Positions 33,275 through 46,426 of a stretch of 64,000 nucleotides of DNA are shown piece after piece. The number at the start of each line of letters is the position of its first letter. The stretch's first letter is position 1. Source of the stretch: Chaetoderma sp. LZ-2023a (Eukaryota; Mollusca; Caudofoveata; Chaetodermatida; Chaetodermatidae); the NCBI GenBank assembly GCA_034401795.1, contig CM067360.1:118687572-118751571 (forward strand), read 5' to 3'. Both the position numbers and the translations under genes were made by a program. The notes under the pieces were generated by a model that was not told the DNA's origin, did no database searches, and worked only from the letters and a program-made list of their open reading frames with translations.

Positions 33275-34060
33275 ACATGGAACTACTATCTCGCACCCAA
33301 GTGTAGAACAAATACTGACAACACTGCACATGGTCATCTGCGTGTACCCTTTTCGGGGAGGTCTTTTCGGTCATATACTCTCTTGTAGTGGCACACCTCT
33401 CTGTCTTAGGAAATACGTGCTCACTGCCCTGATATCCCGGATCTATCAGACTGGGGCTGGCTGATTGTCTTCACGCATTGGCAGCCATGTTGGATATACA
33501 TGTCAGTTCCCATAACAGTGATGTCACGGCTTGCGGGCTGTGATTGCCTCAATGACTGCAATAAGCCCATGCACTTGCTGTATTACATGTGCAAGCTTCA
33601 CTACACCATGCACGCGTCGTGGTCATGCTATGTCAATCTGTATGCTCCTCAAGTCTAGACGCTCCTTGGAAGATATGATCAGCTGATTAGTGTGTTAGTG
33701 TGGTCTATCAGATGATACTGCTGATGATCCTAAGAGCATCAGACTTGTAGACATAGACCTGTACCTAGTAAATACTGATCACAATGACACTGACTAGTAC
33801 TGGTGGATATGCTCTTGACCTTGCAGCGTACATCGAGTTAGCTAAAACACAAACTTATCTAAAGCCTGATATCATAGTTAATTCATCATAACTGTGAAAA
33901 ATGACACTAACAATAACTTGGCAAATGTTCATAATGTTTTTAGGTAATCACCAGATGTCACACTATATCCCGATGGGGATTAATGCAGTTCGTGGTATGA
34001 TACAGTTAATCAGACCGTTAAAACACCTTGTAGACTGACTGATTGTGTTGATTAACTGCA
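33275..34060. other. no gene recognised
   Basis: Unique-looking sequence with no long frame, RNA or repeat signal that I could support. Confidence 0.5.
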
Positions 34061-34074
34061 TTTGTTGTCAGTTG

Positions 34075-34710
34075 TGCGCGACACTCACTCAACAATCCAC
34101 ACACCCACCCACCATCCACATACCCATACAGCCACACTCACACACTCTAACACCCACTCAACAACCCGCGCAGCCACCTACCATCGACCCACCCATACAG
34201 CCACGCACTCACACTACCGATCCACTCACTTACCAACCCCCAACCCAACAACCCTCCAGCCCAGAAGCCCACGCACTCATACATACATCCATCCCCAGCC
34301 TTCCAGCACCGACGCCCCCACGCCCCCACACCCCTACACACACATTCATTGATCCATGCATCCATCCATCCATCCATCCAACCAGCCATCCATCCATACA
34401 CCCACCCACCCACCCGCACATCACCCGTCGGTCCGTCCGTCCGTCGGTCCGTCATGCTGTCGGTCCGTCCGTCCGTCCGTCCATCCATCCATCCATCCAT
34501 CCACCCCTCCAACCACCCATCCATCCACCCACCCACACACACATACAGCCACATCCCGCCACCACCCACCCGCCCACCACCCGCCCACTCATCCACCACC
34601 CTCCCTCCCACCCATCCACCCACCACACAAACCCACCCACCTGTGCACCCACCAACCCGCCACCGACCCATCCGCCCGCTCCCCCCCCCCCCGCCCGCCT
34701 GCCCACACGA
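34075..34710. repeat. CCAC/CCAT/CCGT tetranucleotide-rich tract, about 640 bp
   Basis: Purine-poor strand dominated by CCAC, CCAT and CCGT tetranucleotides. It is open in several frames on both strands because stops are rare in such composition. Not coding. Confidence 0.95.
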
Positions 34711-34839
34711 TGGACTTTTATACACATGTTGGCGTTGCTTTCGAACGTCCTAATTGGTGACGAAATACAAAGTGCCACTTTCCCCAATGGGATATTAAAT
34801 AATCATATAAATTTACCTATGTATTTACGTGTGTAGCTA

Positions 34840-35100
34840 TTGTGAATAATTACGTTTCAGTACGGAGTACGTGGGAATACGCGTTCATGCACGTCCATAC
34901 TGGTGTGTATGTGGTTTCGATGATGCTGATGCGATAAATGAACGCGCAAAGCCACTATAATTAACACAAGCCACTGATCCCTCCAAAGCATTTAAAATTT
35001 CATAATTATTATGTTGAGAATAATGTGACTGGGAGGTGCTTCGGCCTATGGAACCAGCTGTTTGCTGTCAAACTAGTTTCAAATTACAAGTGTAATACTC
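34840..35100. other. spacer with a MITE-related motif
   Basis: No gene. The words TGACTGGGAGGTGCTTCGGCC and CAAACTAGTTTCAAATT at about 35028-35090 are a degenerate form of the MITE hairpin. Confidence 0.45.
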
Positions 35101-35102
35101 CT

Positions 35103-35680
35103 GGAATTCATCTTTCGAGATTAGCCATCCATCATCTGACCTCGTATGATTTTACACGCAGCTCAGCGCGTGTATGATGACGCCACAAGTATTACATCAC
35201 AAAGGGTTCCATATAAACCGTCATCAAATCTCAAATAGTCTGACACGTTGTAATGAATTGTATGTCTTTGTATTTTTTCGCCATTTAATAAACATGCTGT
35301 TGAATATTTTGAAACTAATTTGACTGGGCGTTGTTGCTGCCTAAGGCGCGTGTATGATGGTGTCAAAAACATTACGTCACAAAGGGTTCCATATAGGCCG
35401 TCATCAAATCTCAATTAGTCGTTGTAATGAATTGTATGTCTGTATTTCTTTGCCAATTAATAAACATGCCGTTGCATATTTTGAAACTAATTTGACTGGG
35501 CCCTGTTGCTGCTTTAGGCAGCAACAGAGCCCAGTCAAATTAGTTTCAAAATATTCAACAGCGTACCAGTGCCGTTTTTTTTAATTGATAGCCAGAGATC
35601 GAGAAATCCCAACACGAGCGAGGTGTGGGTGGAGCTTAGCTAAAGATGGGCGGGGCATGGCTAAAACCGGAAAGATCCAG
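35103..35680 (+). mobile_element. hairpin MITE copy A, with internal duplication
   Basis: Its left part (GCGTGTATGATG...AATTGTATGTCT...AATAAACATG) occurs twice in tandem (35165-35346 and 35347-35512). A near-perfect palindrome follows at about 35472-35561, centred on GGCAGCAACAG. The right part (CACGAGCGAGGTGTGGGTGGAGCTTAGC...) ends in GGAAAGATCC. The layout matches copies B-D at 46-47.5 kb. Confidence 0.7.
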
Positions 35681-35689
35681 CGCTAATCT

Positions 35690-36880
35690 GGGAATTCAGG
35701 GTTCAAACGGTTAACACATAGGTTTCCATATTTGTAATTAAAACAAAATAGTTCCTCGCTATCAACCGTATGGGGAAGTGCGAGAATGTTCGTAATGACG
35801 CCCCAAGCGCAGTCGTTGGTTATCAATCATGAATCAGTAATCAAAGATGGCTTCCAAAAGGCATGTATGCCTGTGACCTAGCCATGGGACAAATAGACAG
35901 TAATTAGGAACTCCTCATCGTTATTACATAGCGTATGCTGGGAGCCATTTCCTCTAGACAAAGTGGCTTGAAATACAGTTACATAATGAATGATCCTAAA
36001 GAGCCACAATGCGCGTCTTTCTCCAAGTTGGCATCTTAATAATTCTCTGTAACAGTTCTCTTCCTGAATACCGGTCCAGAGAATTCGTTATCAGAATGCC
36101 CGCTGAGATGAAATCAGTCATTTTATGTGAAATATCACCCCTTTCTAAATCTGCGTTTGTGTCCTATACGGGGAAAGGAAATGTCTCGCTGAGCAGAGTT
36201 CCGCTCCTACTGAGTACAACGGAAATGAACGCTAGGCGGAAGTGAGGTTTCCTATGAGGATGCGTTTCAAAGGGCTATGTGTCGGCGGGGAATTGTGAGA
36301 AATCGACAGGTTGAAAAGTGGCCGATAAATCAGGCATTATAAGCCAGTAGAAAATATTGCTCTATATCCGGAGTCTAATGCTAGGATAGTGCATAAAGCG
36401 CATACAGCTGAATTGTATATAATCAAAACAATATGTATGTGCTGTAGTACTATTTCAGCAGTTCAATTCCCTAGTACCAATAGTTGATTTGGACTTGTTG
36501 TCACTAAGTTAATGAGGGCCAAGCAATTGCCACAAGGAAAACAGAAGATATGAAATACGATTAAATATTTAATACTCATTATGTTGAATTACCTAAAGTA
36601 CGCAATGAATGGCGGAGCTTGGTCCGTCGTGAACAGTTTAAAGCATGTGGAATTGTGCGTCTTTACTATTTAATACACGTACTCTTGATTATTTTAAAAG
36701 TAGTTTGACTGAATACTGCCTCTGCCATAGGCATCAACATCACCATGCCAAATTCGTTTCAACGCAATCAGCAAACAGGTTAGATGTATAAGTAGCATGA
36801 TGTAACGTACATAAATCAATCCCAACACGAGCAAGGGAGAGACAGTCCATAGCTAACTATGGATCCATCCATTGTTGATG
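35690..36880. other. no gene recognised
   Basis: Spacer between the MITE and the large inverted repeat. The 78-codon frame at 36009-36245 has no recognisable feature. A degenerate hairpin-motif copy is at about 36680-36735. Confidence 0.45.
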
Positions 36881-36884
36881 TATA

Positions 36885-38361
36885 TTTTGAAACAACGTTA
36901 GTAGTATAGGTTTTTTTAGTCGCTATTGTTCTTTTTTCTCGAGAACAATGGCGAGCAGCCGCCTAGAGTGGAGAACAATGGCGAACAGCCGCCCAGCGAA
37001 AAGAACAATGGCGAACAGCCGCCCAGGGGAAAAGAACAATGGCGAACAGGGGCACACGTTTGAGAGTTTATTGAACAATGGCGAACAGCCGCACACGTAT
37101 TTGAGATCTGCATCACTGTGGAATGTTCTATTATTTTGAATTAGTTAACCCTTAAAAGTTTAAAAGTTGTGTATTTTACGTTTAAATGTAGTGGCGGTGC
37201 ACCACCCCCCCCCCCCCCCCACCCCCCGTGGTTATCTACCATGGTAAAAATAATAAGAGATGATGTATAACAATGTAAAAATAATAGAGTTTAAGCGGTG
37301 GTCTGATAATGGAGGTTGAGGATGTATGAGGAATTACGGTATTGCTGTATATTTTGAAAATAATTTGACTGTCGCGGCGCTAACGTTATTAGTAAACTGT
37401 AGAATATTTAGAGACTGCCTGTAAGCTGTTACTGTCTTAGCAACAGGTACCAGACAGATTAGTAACAAAATATTAAGAATAATCTTGTATTAATGGTATG
37501 TTCGGATGGAGTGGTAACCAAGACTTGGTGGTGATGGATTCATAGGATTGTATCATGGGTTAAAAAGAAGTTAACCCTTTCACCGATGAATTCCCCATAT
37601 CTCATTTTCATCGATACCATACAGGAAACCTGTTGAATATTTTGAAAATAATTTCACTGCCTGTGTCAGTTGAGGCGGAATGCTATAGTATTCCTCCTCA
37701 GTTGCTATTGCTGGATGAGTATGAGGGCGATGCTAGCATACTTGTTTACACGGTATGCACGATATACGAATATTTTGATAATTTGTTGCTGAATATTTTG
37801 ATAATTTGAGTGGTAGCTGAAGATTTTGATAATTGGTTGCTGAATATTATGATAATCGGTTGCTGAATATTTTGATTGTTTGCTGAATAAATTGATTGGT
37901 TGCTGAATATTTTGAAAACGATTTGACTGTGTAAATTTTAATTTCTTATTAGACGATGTTAGGTAAGCGAGAGGTGGTCTTATAACGGAGGTCGAAGGAG
38001 GAGGGAGGAATGCTATCTCAACCACCCTCTGCTAGGCATTGTTCTCCACGCATGAGCGCCTTTATTCACCGGGTGGTCCTTTAAGCAAATGCTGGTAGTC
38101 GCTCAAAGAGGTGTCGCGAGGGATGAGGAGGATGGCTGATGTATATGCTAGCGTATTCGCCGAGGCAACGTCTTGCGCGATATCTCTGTACGAATATTTT
38201 GAAAATATTGATTGTAAGCCGCTGGTGGTTTAGTCACCATTAACCTCCTCCTTGGTTTAAGTCATTTTAACAATGGCAGTCATTTAATTATTAAATTTTC
38301 AAAATTGTTATGGAAATGGTCATCGTTGACGATCGATGTTGTATAATATTATATAGATAGT
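36885..38361 (+). repeat. left arm of the large inverted repeat
   Basis: Pairs with 45682-44268. It contains five tandem units of about 30 bp at 36943-37090 (AGAACAATGGCGAACAGCCGCC-type) and a C-homopolymer run at 37203-37220. Several GAATATTTTGAAAATAATTTGACTG motifs follow (about 37345, 37632, 37905). It ends at the inner CATCGTTGACGATCGATG block (about 38325). Confidence 0.85.
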
Positions 38362-38486
38362 TTTATCTACCATATTTATGTCTTTAAAGCGCCAATCATT
38401 TATTACATTTTTAAAAATATTACCAAACTCCTAGTCATTTAATTTTCAAAAATCAGAGCGTTGCGTTACACATGTTATAGTGATCT

Positions 38487-39240
<754 letters not shown>

Positions 39241-39243
39241 CTC

Positions 39244-39387
39244 CTAATGTTCTGTTTTCTTGATCATATGCCAACAAACCCTCTCGTGTTTCGACCGTCG
39301 GCATATGGTGTCGCGGATGTCGATGGAACACCAACGACACCGCACATACTGAGTGTCTGATCCATCAAGGTTTGTACTGCTGGCCAT
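39244..39387 (-). CDS. 47-aa C2HC zinc-finger protein
   Basis: ATG 39387 to TAG 39246-39244. The product contains YVRCRWC followed 13 residues later by KHERVC, that is C-x2-C-x13-H-x3-C, a C2HC zinc finger, with an additional CWH next to it. It is flanked by repeats: AGCTAAATGTACATTAACAT at 39391 recurs at 39748. Such fingers occur at the start of transposases and DNA-binding host proteins. It may be the first exon of an element-encoded protein or a decayed piece. Too short to assign. Confidence 0.42.
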   Translation of the reverse strand: MASSTNLDGSDTQYVRCRWCSIDIRDTICRRSKHERVCWHMIKKTEH

Positions 39388-39390
39388 TTT

Positions 39391-39835
39391 AGCTAAATGT
39401 ACATTAACATTTACATTTATACCACATCGCTCTACTACAAAAAAAAATATAAAGGAATATCACATGAGATGAAATCTGACTGTCTAAGGCTACCTAACTA
39501 CTCTGCAGATACACGTCCAACCACTTAAAGATGTTTAAACTGGAATGAGAAAATGGATTGAATTTGTACCGTTTATAGGAATATATGTACTGCGGCCGCA
39601 AATCCGCAACACGAGCCCGCAAATCCGCAACATGCGCCTGCATGCGGCCGCACATGTACGCATGCATTTTGGCGTGTATGTGTGTTCAGGTATGTGCATA
39701 TAGTTGTTGCCAACCACAACACACGCCCGTAAATCCGCAACACATTTTAGCCGAATGTACATTAACATTTACATTTATACTACATCGATCTACTACAAAA
39801 ATGTAAGGAATATCGTGTGAGATGACTATCGTCCT
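39391..39835. repeat. two copies of a block of about 80 bp, with CCGCAAATCCGCAACA repeats between
   Basis: GCTAAATGTACATTAACATT...CTACTACAAAAA at 39392-39450 is repeated at 39750-39800. Between them is a short version of the array at 41.8-42.6 kb (GTACCGTTTATAGGA.TATATGTACTG and CGCAAATCCGCAACA). Confidence 0.65.
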
Positions 39836-39839
39836 ATCA

Positions 39840-41060
39840 AAAACTGTCATGTACTGGCCTCCATATACTGACGCATACATGCAGGCAGAAATCTTGGATA
39901 TGTTCATGGGCTAGACGCGATGGATCAGTTTGTTAAATGGTTTATGCGCATAAAAAACTGTGCGCGTTAAAAAAGTATCCAGGGAAATATGTTTTCTCTG
40001 ACCACCTCGTTATTGTGCATAAAGCATCTATCATTCGCTTTTAATCCTTCAATTTGTATGTAAACGCGTTAACCTTCATCTAAAACCCTCAGACATGAAA
40101 CTAAGCGGCTTCCTACCAGTCATTTACTTTTTATAAAAAGAGAGCAAAGTACATCTCTATGTGGGTAATATATAGCTAAGCCAAGCGATGTTGTATGCAT
40201 ACTATTATATAGATAATAATCATGCATCTCGTATTTAAGGAGTGGTCTTTAAGGCGTCAGTCATTTAATTATTACATTTTTTAAATTGTTATAAAAATGG
40301 TGGGAACAATGTCCACCGTCATCATCGTTGACGAATAATGACGAGCACCCTTGTATCGTTTAATGTATTAGGTGGTCGATGCTGTCCCTCGTGGTTGTAG
40401 TAAAAAAGTATTTTGAAACTAAGTGGAATCGTGGCTTCCTATGTCAAATTGTTGCATTGAACAGCACTTTTTTAAGAGTTTGTGCGCACAAAGGCGCTAG
40501 TGCGAATTGTAGCTTCCTATGTCAAATTAGTATCAAAACTATTCGCTTAAACTACCAATGCGCCATAATTTAGGTTTGAAGAATCAGAAAATAACATCCC
40601 TGGAATGAGTGTAGAGGTGGTCGCATAACTGAGGTCGAACGAGTGAGGAGGAGGAGGGATGAGGTATGCCAGCGCGGTGCTGCCTGGCACTAGGGATGAG
40701 GTATATTATCATACTTGTTTACAAGGCCGGCAATGTGCTTTGTACGAATATTTTGAAAATAATTTGACTGCGGTGTTAGCAACAACTTTCTATCAAATCA
40801 TTTCCATGATATTCAGTGAATATTTTGAAAATAAGTTGACTGTCTGCATCAACTTATGCTCAAATCGTTTCCATACTATTTTGCTAGGAAGTAGATCCCT
40901 GGAATGTCTGAAATACCTTGCCAGTCAGCCAGTTAAAGGTAATAAAACTAGGAAAAATTACCATGTCCGGGTACACACAGTATGAATGCATTATGAGTAC
41001 CTAGTCAATGAGACCCCCGACAACAAAAATAATATAGTTGGCTAAACATTGTCTAGACAT
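39840..41060. other. no gene recognised
   Basis: AT-rich interior with two GAATATTTTGAAAATAATTTGACTG motifs (about 40748 and 40818). No coding region I would support. Confidence 0.45.
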
Positions 41061-41084
41061 TGCGGCCGCAACCACATACTACCA

Positions 41085-41300
41085 ATACCGACCATCACCA
41101 TCACCACCACCATCACCACCACCATCACCACCATCACGATCCCTTTATCACCATCAGCACCACTACCAACCAAGCACCAACACCCACCACCAATATTAAT
41201 CCCACCACCATCATCCACCACAACACCTATTTCCACCAACTGCCAATCCCACCTCCACCACCACCACCACCACCACCACCACCAACAGCATCAGCACTCC
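41085..41300. repeat. CAC/CAT trinucleotide-rich tract
   Basis: CACCAT and CCACCA triplets. The His/Pro/Thr-rich frames through it are artefacts. Confidence 0.95.
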
Positions 41301-41495
41301 GATTTATATATTGAGGGATGTGGGGGGACCCGGCTGGGCAGCTACAATCATCAAACACATGCATAAAGAACCAATGTTTTATTTGTATCCATATTTTCAC
41401 TTTGAAGTAAATATTACATATGATAAAATGTGTAGTTGCTGTAGCATAAACAAATAGTCAATGTTCTGGAGATCCATTTATCGATGACTGATTCC

Positions 41496-41795
41496 TTATG
41501 GATCAGATATATCACCGTCAGAATCATCATCATTATCCTCAGCATCTAGATGGTTCCTTAAATACTTCTTGATCAGAAACTTTCTTTTTCGAAAAGCTGA
41601 GAAGACTGCTTCATCGTATGCGTACCCCTCGTCGGCAAAATCTTTAATTTCCTGACGAATGATTTTAATGAGCGTAGAGTTCTGTAATCGTCTCTACTGG
41701 AATATTATGTCTATACACTTTGTAACTAAAGCATCAGCATATACGGAAATAGGCACATTGCCTACACCATTTGGGTCTGTGTACCATTTATAGGA
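41496..41795 (-). pseudogene. coding remnant of about 95 codons with acidic C terminus
   Basis: One minus-strand frame is open from 41795 to TAA 41498-41496, apart from a TAG at 41696-41694. It has no ATG and so is easily missed. It reads VPISVYADALVTKCIDI before the stop and, after it, IIRQEIKDFADEGYAYDEA, then a basic stretch (FRKRKFLIKKYL) and a terminal acidic stretch (DAEDNDDDSDGDISDP). Alternating charge, absence of low complexity in the first part and the acidic end look like a real protein C terminus. Family not recognised. It may be part of the protein once encoded by the inverted-repeat element, or a captured host exon. Confidence 0.5.
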
Positions 41796-41799
41796 TTAT

Positions 41800-42612
41800 A
41801 TGTACTGTGCCCGCAATACACATCATGCGCCCGCAATCCACAACATATGCCCGAAAATCCGCAAATGCAGCCCGCATACGGCTGCATATGTATGTATGCA
41901 TTTTGGCATGTATGCGTGTTCAGGCATGTACATACACTTGGTGCCATCTGCAACACACACCCGCAAATCCGCATCATGCGCCCGCAAATCCGCAACATAC
42001 ACCTGCAAATTCGCATCATGCGCCCGCAATCTGCAACATATGCCTGCAATCTGCATCATGCGCCCACAATCCGCAACATACACCAGCAAATCCGCAAATG
42101 CGGTCCACATGCGGCCGCACATGTACGTATGTATTTAGGATTGTATGCGTGTCCAGGCATGTACATACACTTGGTGCCATCCGCAACACACACCCGCAAT
42201 TCCGCATCATGCGCCTGCAATCCGCAACATACGCCCGCAAATCCGCATCTTGCGCCCGTAATCCGCAACATACGCCCGCAATCCGCATCATGTGCCCGCA
42301 ATCCACAACATACGCCTGCAATCCGCATCATGCGGCCCGCATGCGGCCGCACATGTATGCATGCATTTTAGCATGTATGCGTGTTCAGGCATGTACATAC
42401 ACTTGGTGCCATCCGCAATACACACCCGCAAATCCGCATGATGTGCCCGCAAATCCGCAACATACGCCCGCAAATCCGCATCATGCGACCGCAATCCACA
42501 ACATATGCCCGCAAATCCACATCATGCGCACGCAATCCGCAACATACGCCCGCAAATTCACAACATGCAGCCCGCATGCGTTCGCACATGTACGTATACA
42601 TTTTAGCCATCA
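41800..42612. repeat. higher-order tandem array of CCGCAATCCGCAACATACG units
   Basis: Basic units of about 19-20 bp (CGCCCGCAATCCGCAACATA, CGCAAATCCGCATCATG) are grouped into about three larger units of about 235 bp. The larger units are marked by GTGTTCAGGCATGTACATAC at about 41919, 42151 and 42381 and by GCGGCCGCACATGTA-type ends. Cys-rich minus-strand and Arg/Asn-rich plus-strand frames through it are by-products of the period. Confidence 0.85.
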
Positions 42613-43500
42613 GAGCCAGTCATTCCGATGAAAGATTTTCAAAATGTCTTCTGGCGCACGCAGGCGCACACCGTGGCATGCACACACCTACACACAAGGG
42701 CACAACGTATAACTAGCAGTATCGCGTATTAGCATGTGTGCATACGAGCGTGACCTATATTAAACCCTCATGACATACCCTGTCCAACCTATACACCATT
42801 TTTCAGACACCACGCTCTCTCACATTGCGACCACAATGTCTAGACAAATGGATAGCTGTCAGAGGCAGTCATTCCAATGATAAATTTTCAAAGATATTCT
42901 TCTCTAGGGCTGCAAGTATGAATATGAAGACATTCGCTATGGGTTCACAGGTGGGTGGGTGTTGGTGGTGGGCTTAATGCCTGGTGTTGGGTGTAGGTCG
43001 TAGTGTTTCACGCACGCACCTACGCACAAGGGCACAACATATAATGAGCAGTATCACGTATTAGCATGTGCGCATATGAGCGAGACCTTTATTAAATCCT
43101 CATTGACATACCCTCTCCAACCTATATGCCATTTTTTTCAAACACAGAGCTCTCACACATTCCGACCACAATGTCTAGATAAATGGATAGCTGTCAGAGT
43201 CAGTCATTCCGGTGATAAATTTTCAAAAATAGTCTTCTCTAAGGATGCAATTATGAATATGAAGAAATTCGCTATGGGTTGGCGGGTGCGTGGGTCGTGG
43301 TGGTGGGGTTAATGCATGGTGTTGGGTGTAGGTCGTAGTGGTGGGTGCTGGCGATGATGATGGTGGTTGGTGGGGGATGTTTGCCAGTGCAATGACTAGA
43401 CAAATGGATAGCCTGCAGTGCCAGTCATTCTGATGATAAATTTTCAAAAATAGTCTTCTCTTGTACCACAAATATGAATATGAAGAAATTCGAGGGTTAA
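42613..43500. repeat. tandem array, unit about 330 bp, roughly 2.5-3 copies
   Basis: Marked by CAGTCATTCC.ATGATAAATTTTCAAA at about 42612, 42862, 43200 and 43422. Each is followed by an ATGAATATGAAGAAATTCGCTATGGG-type block, a GGTGGTGTTGG-rich block, GCACAACATATAA and ATTAGCATGTG. Unit lengths vary. No gene. Confidence 0.75.
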
Positions 43501-43504
43501 AAGG

Positions 43505-44265
43505 GTTAATAGAGTCCACGTAATGGTGCAACACGAGGTGGTCGCTTAGGGCAGGACTGAATTATATAGTAAAAAACATGGTTATAACTATCACTGATCT
43601 GTAGCCACAAGGATATATTTATATTTGTAGTAAACGGACATCTATGATTATGCTACTACGCTTGTAATGTCGCTCTTAATTGTCGTATCTTTAAGCGTCG
43701 GTAAACAGCAATAGCCGGTGAGCGGTTGCAGGTGTTATTATCGATTTTTTACAATCTCACGGCGAGGACATTGTAATATCTTGGGCTTAGAACGAGACGT
43801 GAGGTACTAACACGTTCTTTCATTATTAACACATGGTATGTGTGTATCTCGATTCAAGATTGATCTCACGGCTATTCAAAACGTATGGTTAAACCATACG
43901 CACCAAATACTCTTTTTAGCATAAGTACGCTCGACATACAATTCTATAAACACACACAACCATCAGAGACATAATGACCACATTTTAACCATCGTATCTA
44001 AAACGACTGGCGTTATTGCACAGTATTTAAAAACAATGTGTGTGTAATGACGGTTTATTTAAGTCTATCAAAATATTCAACTAAAATAGTTTTTCTAATA
44101 ACGTTAGCAACGTCAAATTAATTTCAAAATTTTCAACCGTTTTCCTTTTTGGTATCGATGAAAATGAGATATGGGAAATTCATCGATGAAAGGGTTAACT
44201 TTTTTAACCCATGATACAATCCAATGAATCCATCACCACCAAGTCTTGGTTACCATTCCAACACT
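43505..44265. other. no gene; partial extra copy of an arm block
   Basis: The block at 44140-44262 (GGTATCGATGAAAATGAGATATGG...CACCAAGTCTTGGTTACCATTCC) repeats the block at 44950-45065 of the right arm. The right arm thus has two copies where the left arm has one. Confidence 0.6.
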
Positions 44266-44267
44266 AT

Positions 44268-45682
44268 CTATATAATATTATACAACATCGATCGTCAACG
44301 ATGACCATTTCCATAACAATTTTGAAAATTTAATAATTAAATGACTGCCATTTTTAAAATGACTTAAACCAAGGAGGAGGTTAATGGTGACTAAACCACC
44401 AGCCGCTTACAATCAATTATTTTCAAAATATTCGTACAGCGATATCGCGCAAGACGTTGCCTCGGCGAATACACTAGCATATATGTCAGCCATCCTCCTC
44501 ATCCCTCGCGACACCTCTTTGAGCGACTACCCGCATTTGCTTAAAGGACCACCCGGTGAATAAAGGCGCTCATGCGCGGAGAACAATGCCTAGCAGAGGG
44601 TGGCCGAGATAGCATTCCTCCCTCCTCCTTCGACCGGTATAAGACCACCTCTCTCTTACCTAACATCGTCTAATAAGAAAGTAACATTTACACAGTCAAA
44701 TCGTTTTCAAAATATTCAGCAACCAATCAATTTATTCAGCAAACAATCAAAATATTAAGCAACCGATTATCATAATATTCAGCAACAAATTATCAAAATA
44801 TTCGTACATCATGCATGCCTTGTAAACAAGTATGCTAGCATCGCCCTCATAATCATCCAGCAATATCAACTGAGGAGGAATACTATAGCATTCCGCCTCA
44901 ACTGACACAGGCAGTGAAATTATTTTCAAAATATTCAACAGTTTTCCTGTATGGTATCGATGAAAATGAGATATGGGGAATTCATCGGTGAATGGGTTAA
45001 CTTCTTTTTAACCCATGATACAATCCTATGAATCCATCACCACCAAGTCTTGGTTACCATTCCATCCGAACATACCATTAATCCAAGATTATTTTTAATA
45101 TGTTGTTACTAATCTGTCTGGTACCTGTTGCTAAGACAGAAACAGCTTACAGGCAGTCTCTAAATAGTCTACAGTTTACTAATAACGTTAGCGCCGAGAC
45201 ATTCAAATTATTTTCAAAATATACAGCTATACCATAATTCCTCATACATCCTCAACCTCCATTATCAGACCACCTATTAAACTCTATTATTTTTACATTG
45301 TCATACATCATCTCTTATTATTTTTACCACGGTAGATAACCATGGAGGGGGGGGGGGGGGCGCACCGCCACTACATTTAAACGTAAAATACACATCTTTT
45401 AAACTTTTAAGGGTTAACTAATTCAAAATAATAGAACTTTCCAAAGTGATGCAAATCTCAAATACATGTGCGGCTGTTCGCCATTGTTCAATAAACTCTC
45501 AATCGTGCGCCGCTGTTCGCCATTGTTCTTTTCCCCTGGGCGGCTGTTCGCCATTGTTCTTTTCGCTGGGCGGCTGTTCGCCATTGTTCTGCACTCTAGG
45601 CGGCTGTTCGCCATTGTTCTCGAGAAAAAGAACAATAGCGACTAAAACCCCCCTATACTAATAACGTTGCTGAAACATTTTG
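44268..45682 (-). repeat. right arm of the large inverted repeat
   Basis: Reverse complement of 36885-38361. It contains the GGCGGCTGTTCGCCATTGTTC array (45468-45622) and a G-homopolymer at 45345-45360. CAAATTATTTTCAAAATATTC-type motifs lie at about 44695, 44925 and 45210. Confidence 0.85.
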
Positions 45683-45689
45683 CTCTTAT

Positions 45690-46066
45690 ATATAGCTTAT
45701 AGCAACACATTACCGTAACCGTGTTTGCAACATGAACATCAGTGGTCATAATAAATGAAGTGAAAAGAAGAATATGAAACGTCAGTTGTCCTGACGGTTA
45801 AAGTTTGCATGCAATTCTTGAGACAGCTAAACATAGGGCTTTGCGCAACTAAGTGCCTCTAACCCCCGGATCTGTCTTTTGCTATGAAAAAGTGTCTTGT
45901 AATTGGTTTTATATGATGATTTGTCTAGACGATCTCTTAAATACAATTAGAAATCGTAGGTTTATGGGCATTTGGCACATCAGCAAATTGTAGGTTATTA
46001 GCAGACAAGAAATACCCTCATAAATCAGCAATCACGGGTTGAGAGTATGCAGACAATGGACCTGAA
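45690..46066. other. no gene recognised
   Basis: Spacer between the right arm and the MITE cluster, without coding or repeat signal. Confidence 0.45.
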
Positions 46067-46067
46067 T

Positions 46068-46425
46068 GGACCTTTCCAATTTATCCATCCATCATATGAT
46101 GTCATAATCCACTACGGGGCGTGTAGGATAACGTAATAATCAATTACGTCATGACTGACTTGGATACGTTCTTTACGAACTCTTAATCGATGACGGACTA
46201 AGCGTTTTTGTGTACGAATTGTATGTCGTTAATATTTAACAAACATGCGCTATTGCTGCCATGGTCAAATTAGTTTCAAAATATTCAACAGCCTACCTGT
46301 ATAGTTTCCTGGAAATGTATAGTCAGGCAGGCCAGCGATCAATACATCCCAGCACGAGCGAGTGTGGATGGAGCTTAGATAAAGATGGGCGGTGCGTTTC
46401 TAAAACTAGATTTCTCCATTGGAAG
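46068..46425 (+). mobile_element. hairpin MITE copy B
   Basis: Begins GGACCTTTCCAATTTATCC, has the GGCGTGTAGGATAAC...GAATTGTATGTC...AACATGCGC left part, then GTTGCTGCC and only the right half of the hairpin (CAAATTAGTTTCAAAATATTC). It ends in the CACGAGCGAGTGTGG...GATGGGCGG block. The left half of the hairpin is missing. Confidence 0.65.
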
Positions 46426-46426
46426 C

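Noticed and set aside
34045-34836. 263-codon Pro/His/Thr-rich ORF
   Set aside because: CCAC/CCAT repeat lacking stops in many frames on both strands. No non-repeat protein segment.
36943-37090. Regular direct repeats resembling a CRISPR array
   Set aside because: Adjacent tandem units without unique spacers, in a eukaryotic setting, and mirrored in the other arm.
41762-42631. 286-codon plus-strand and Cys-rich minus-strand ORFs in the CCGCAATCCGCAACA array
   Set aside because: Overlapping frames on both strands follow the repeat period. The Cys-rich appearance comes from the repeat itself.
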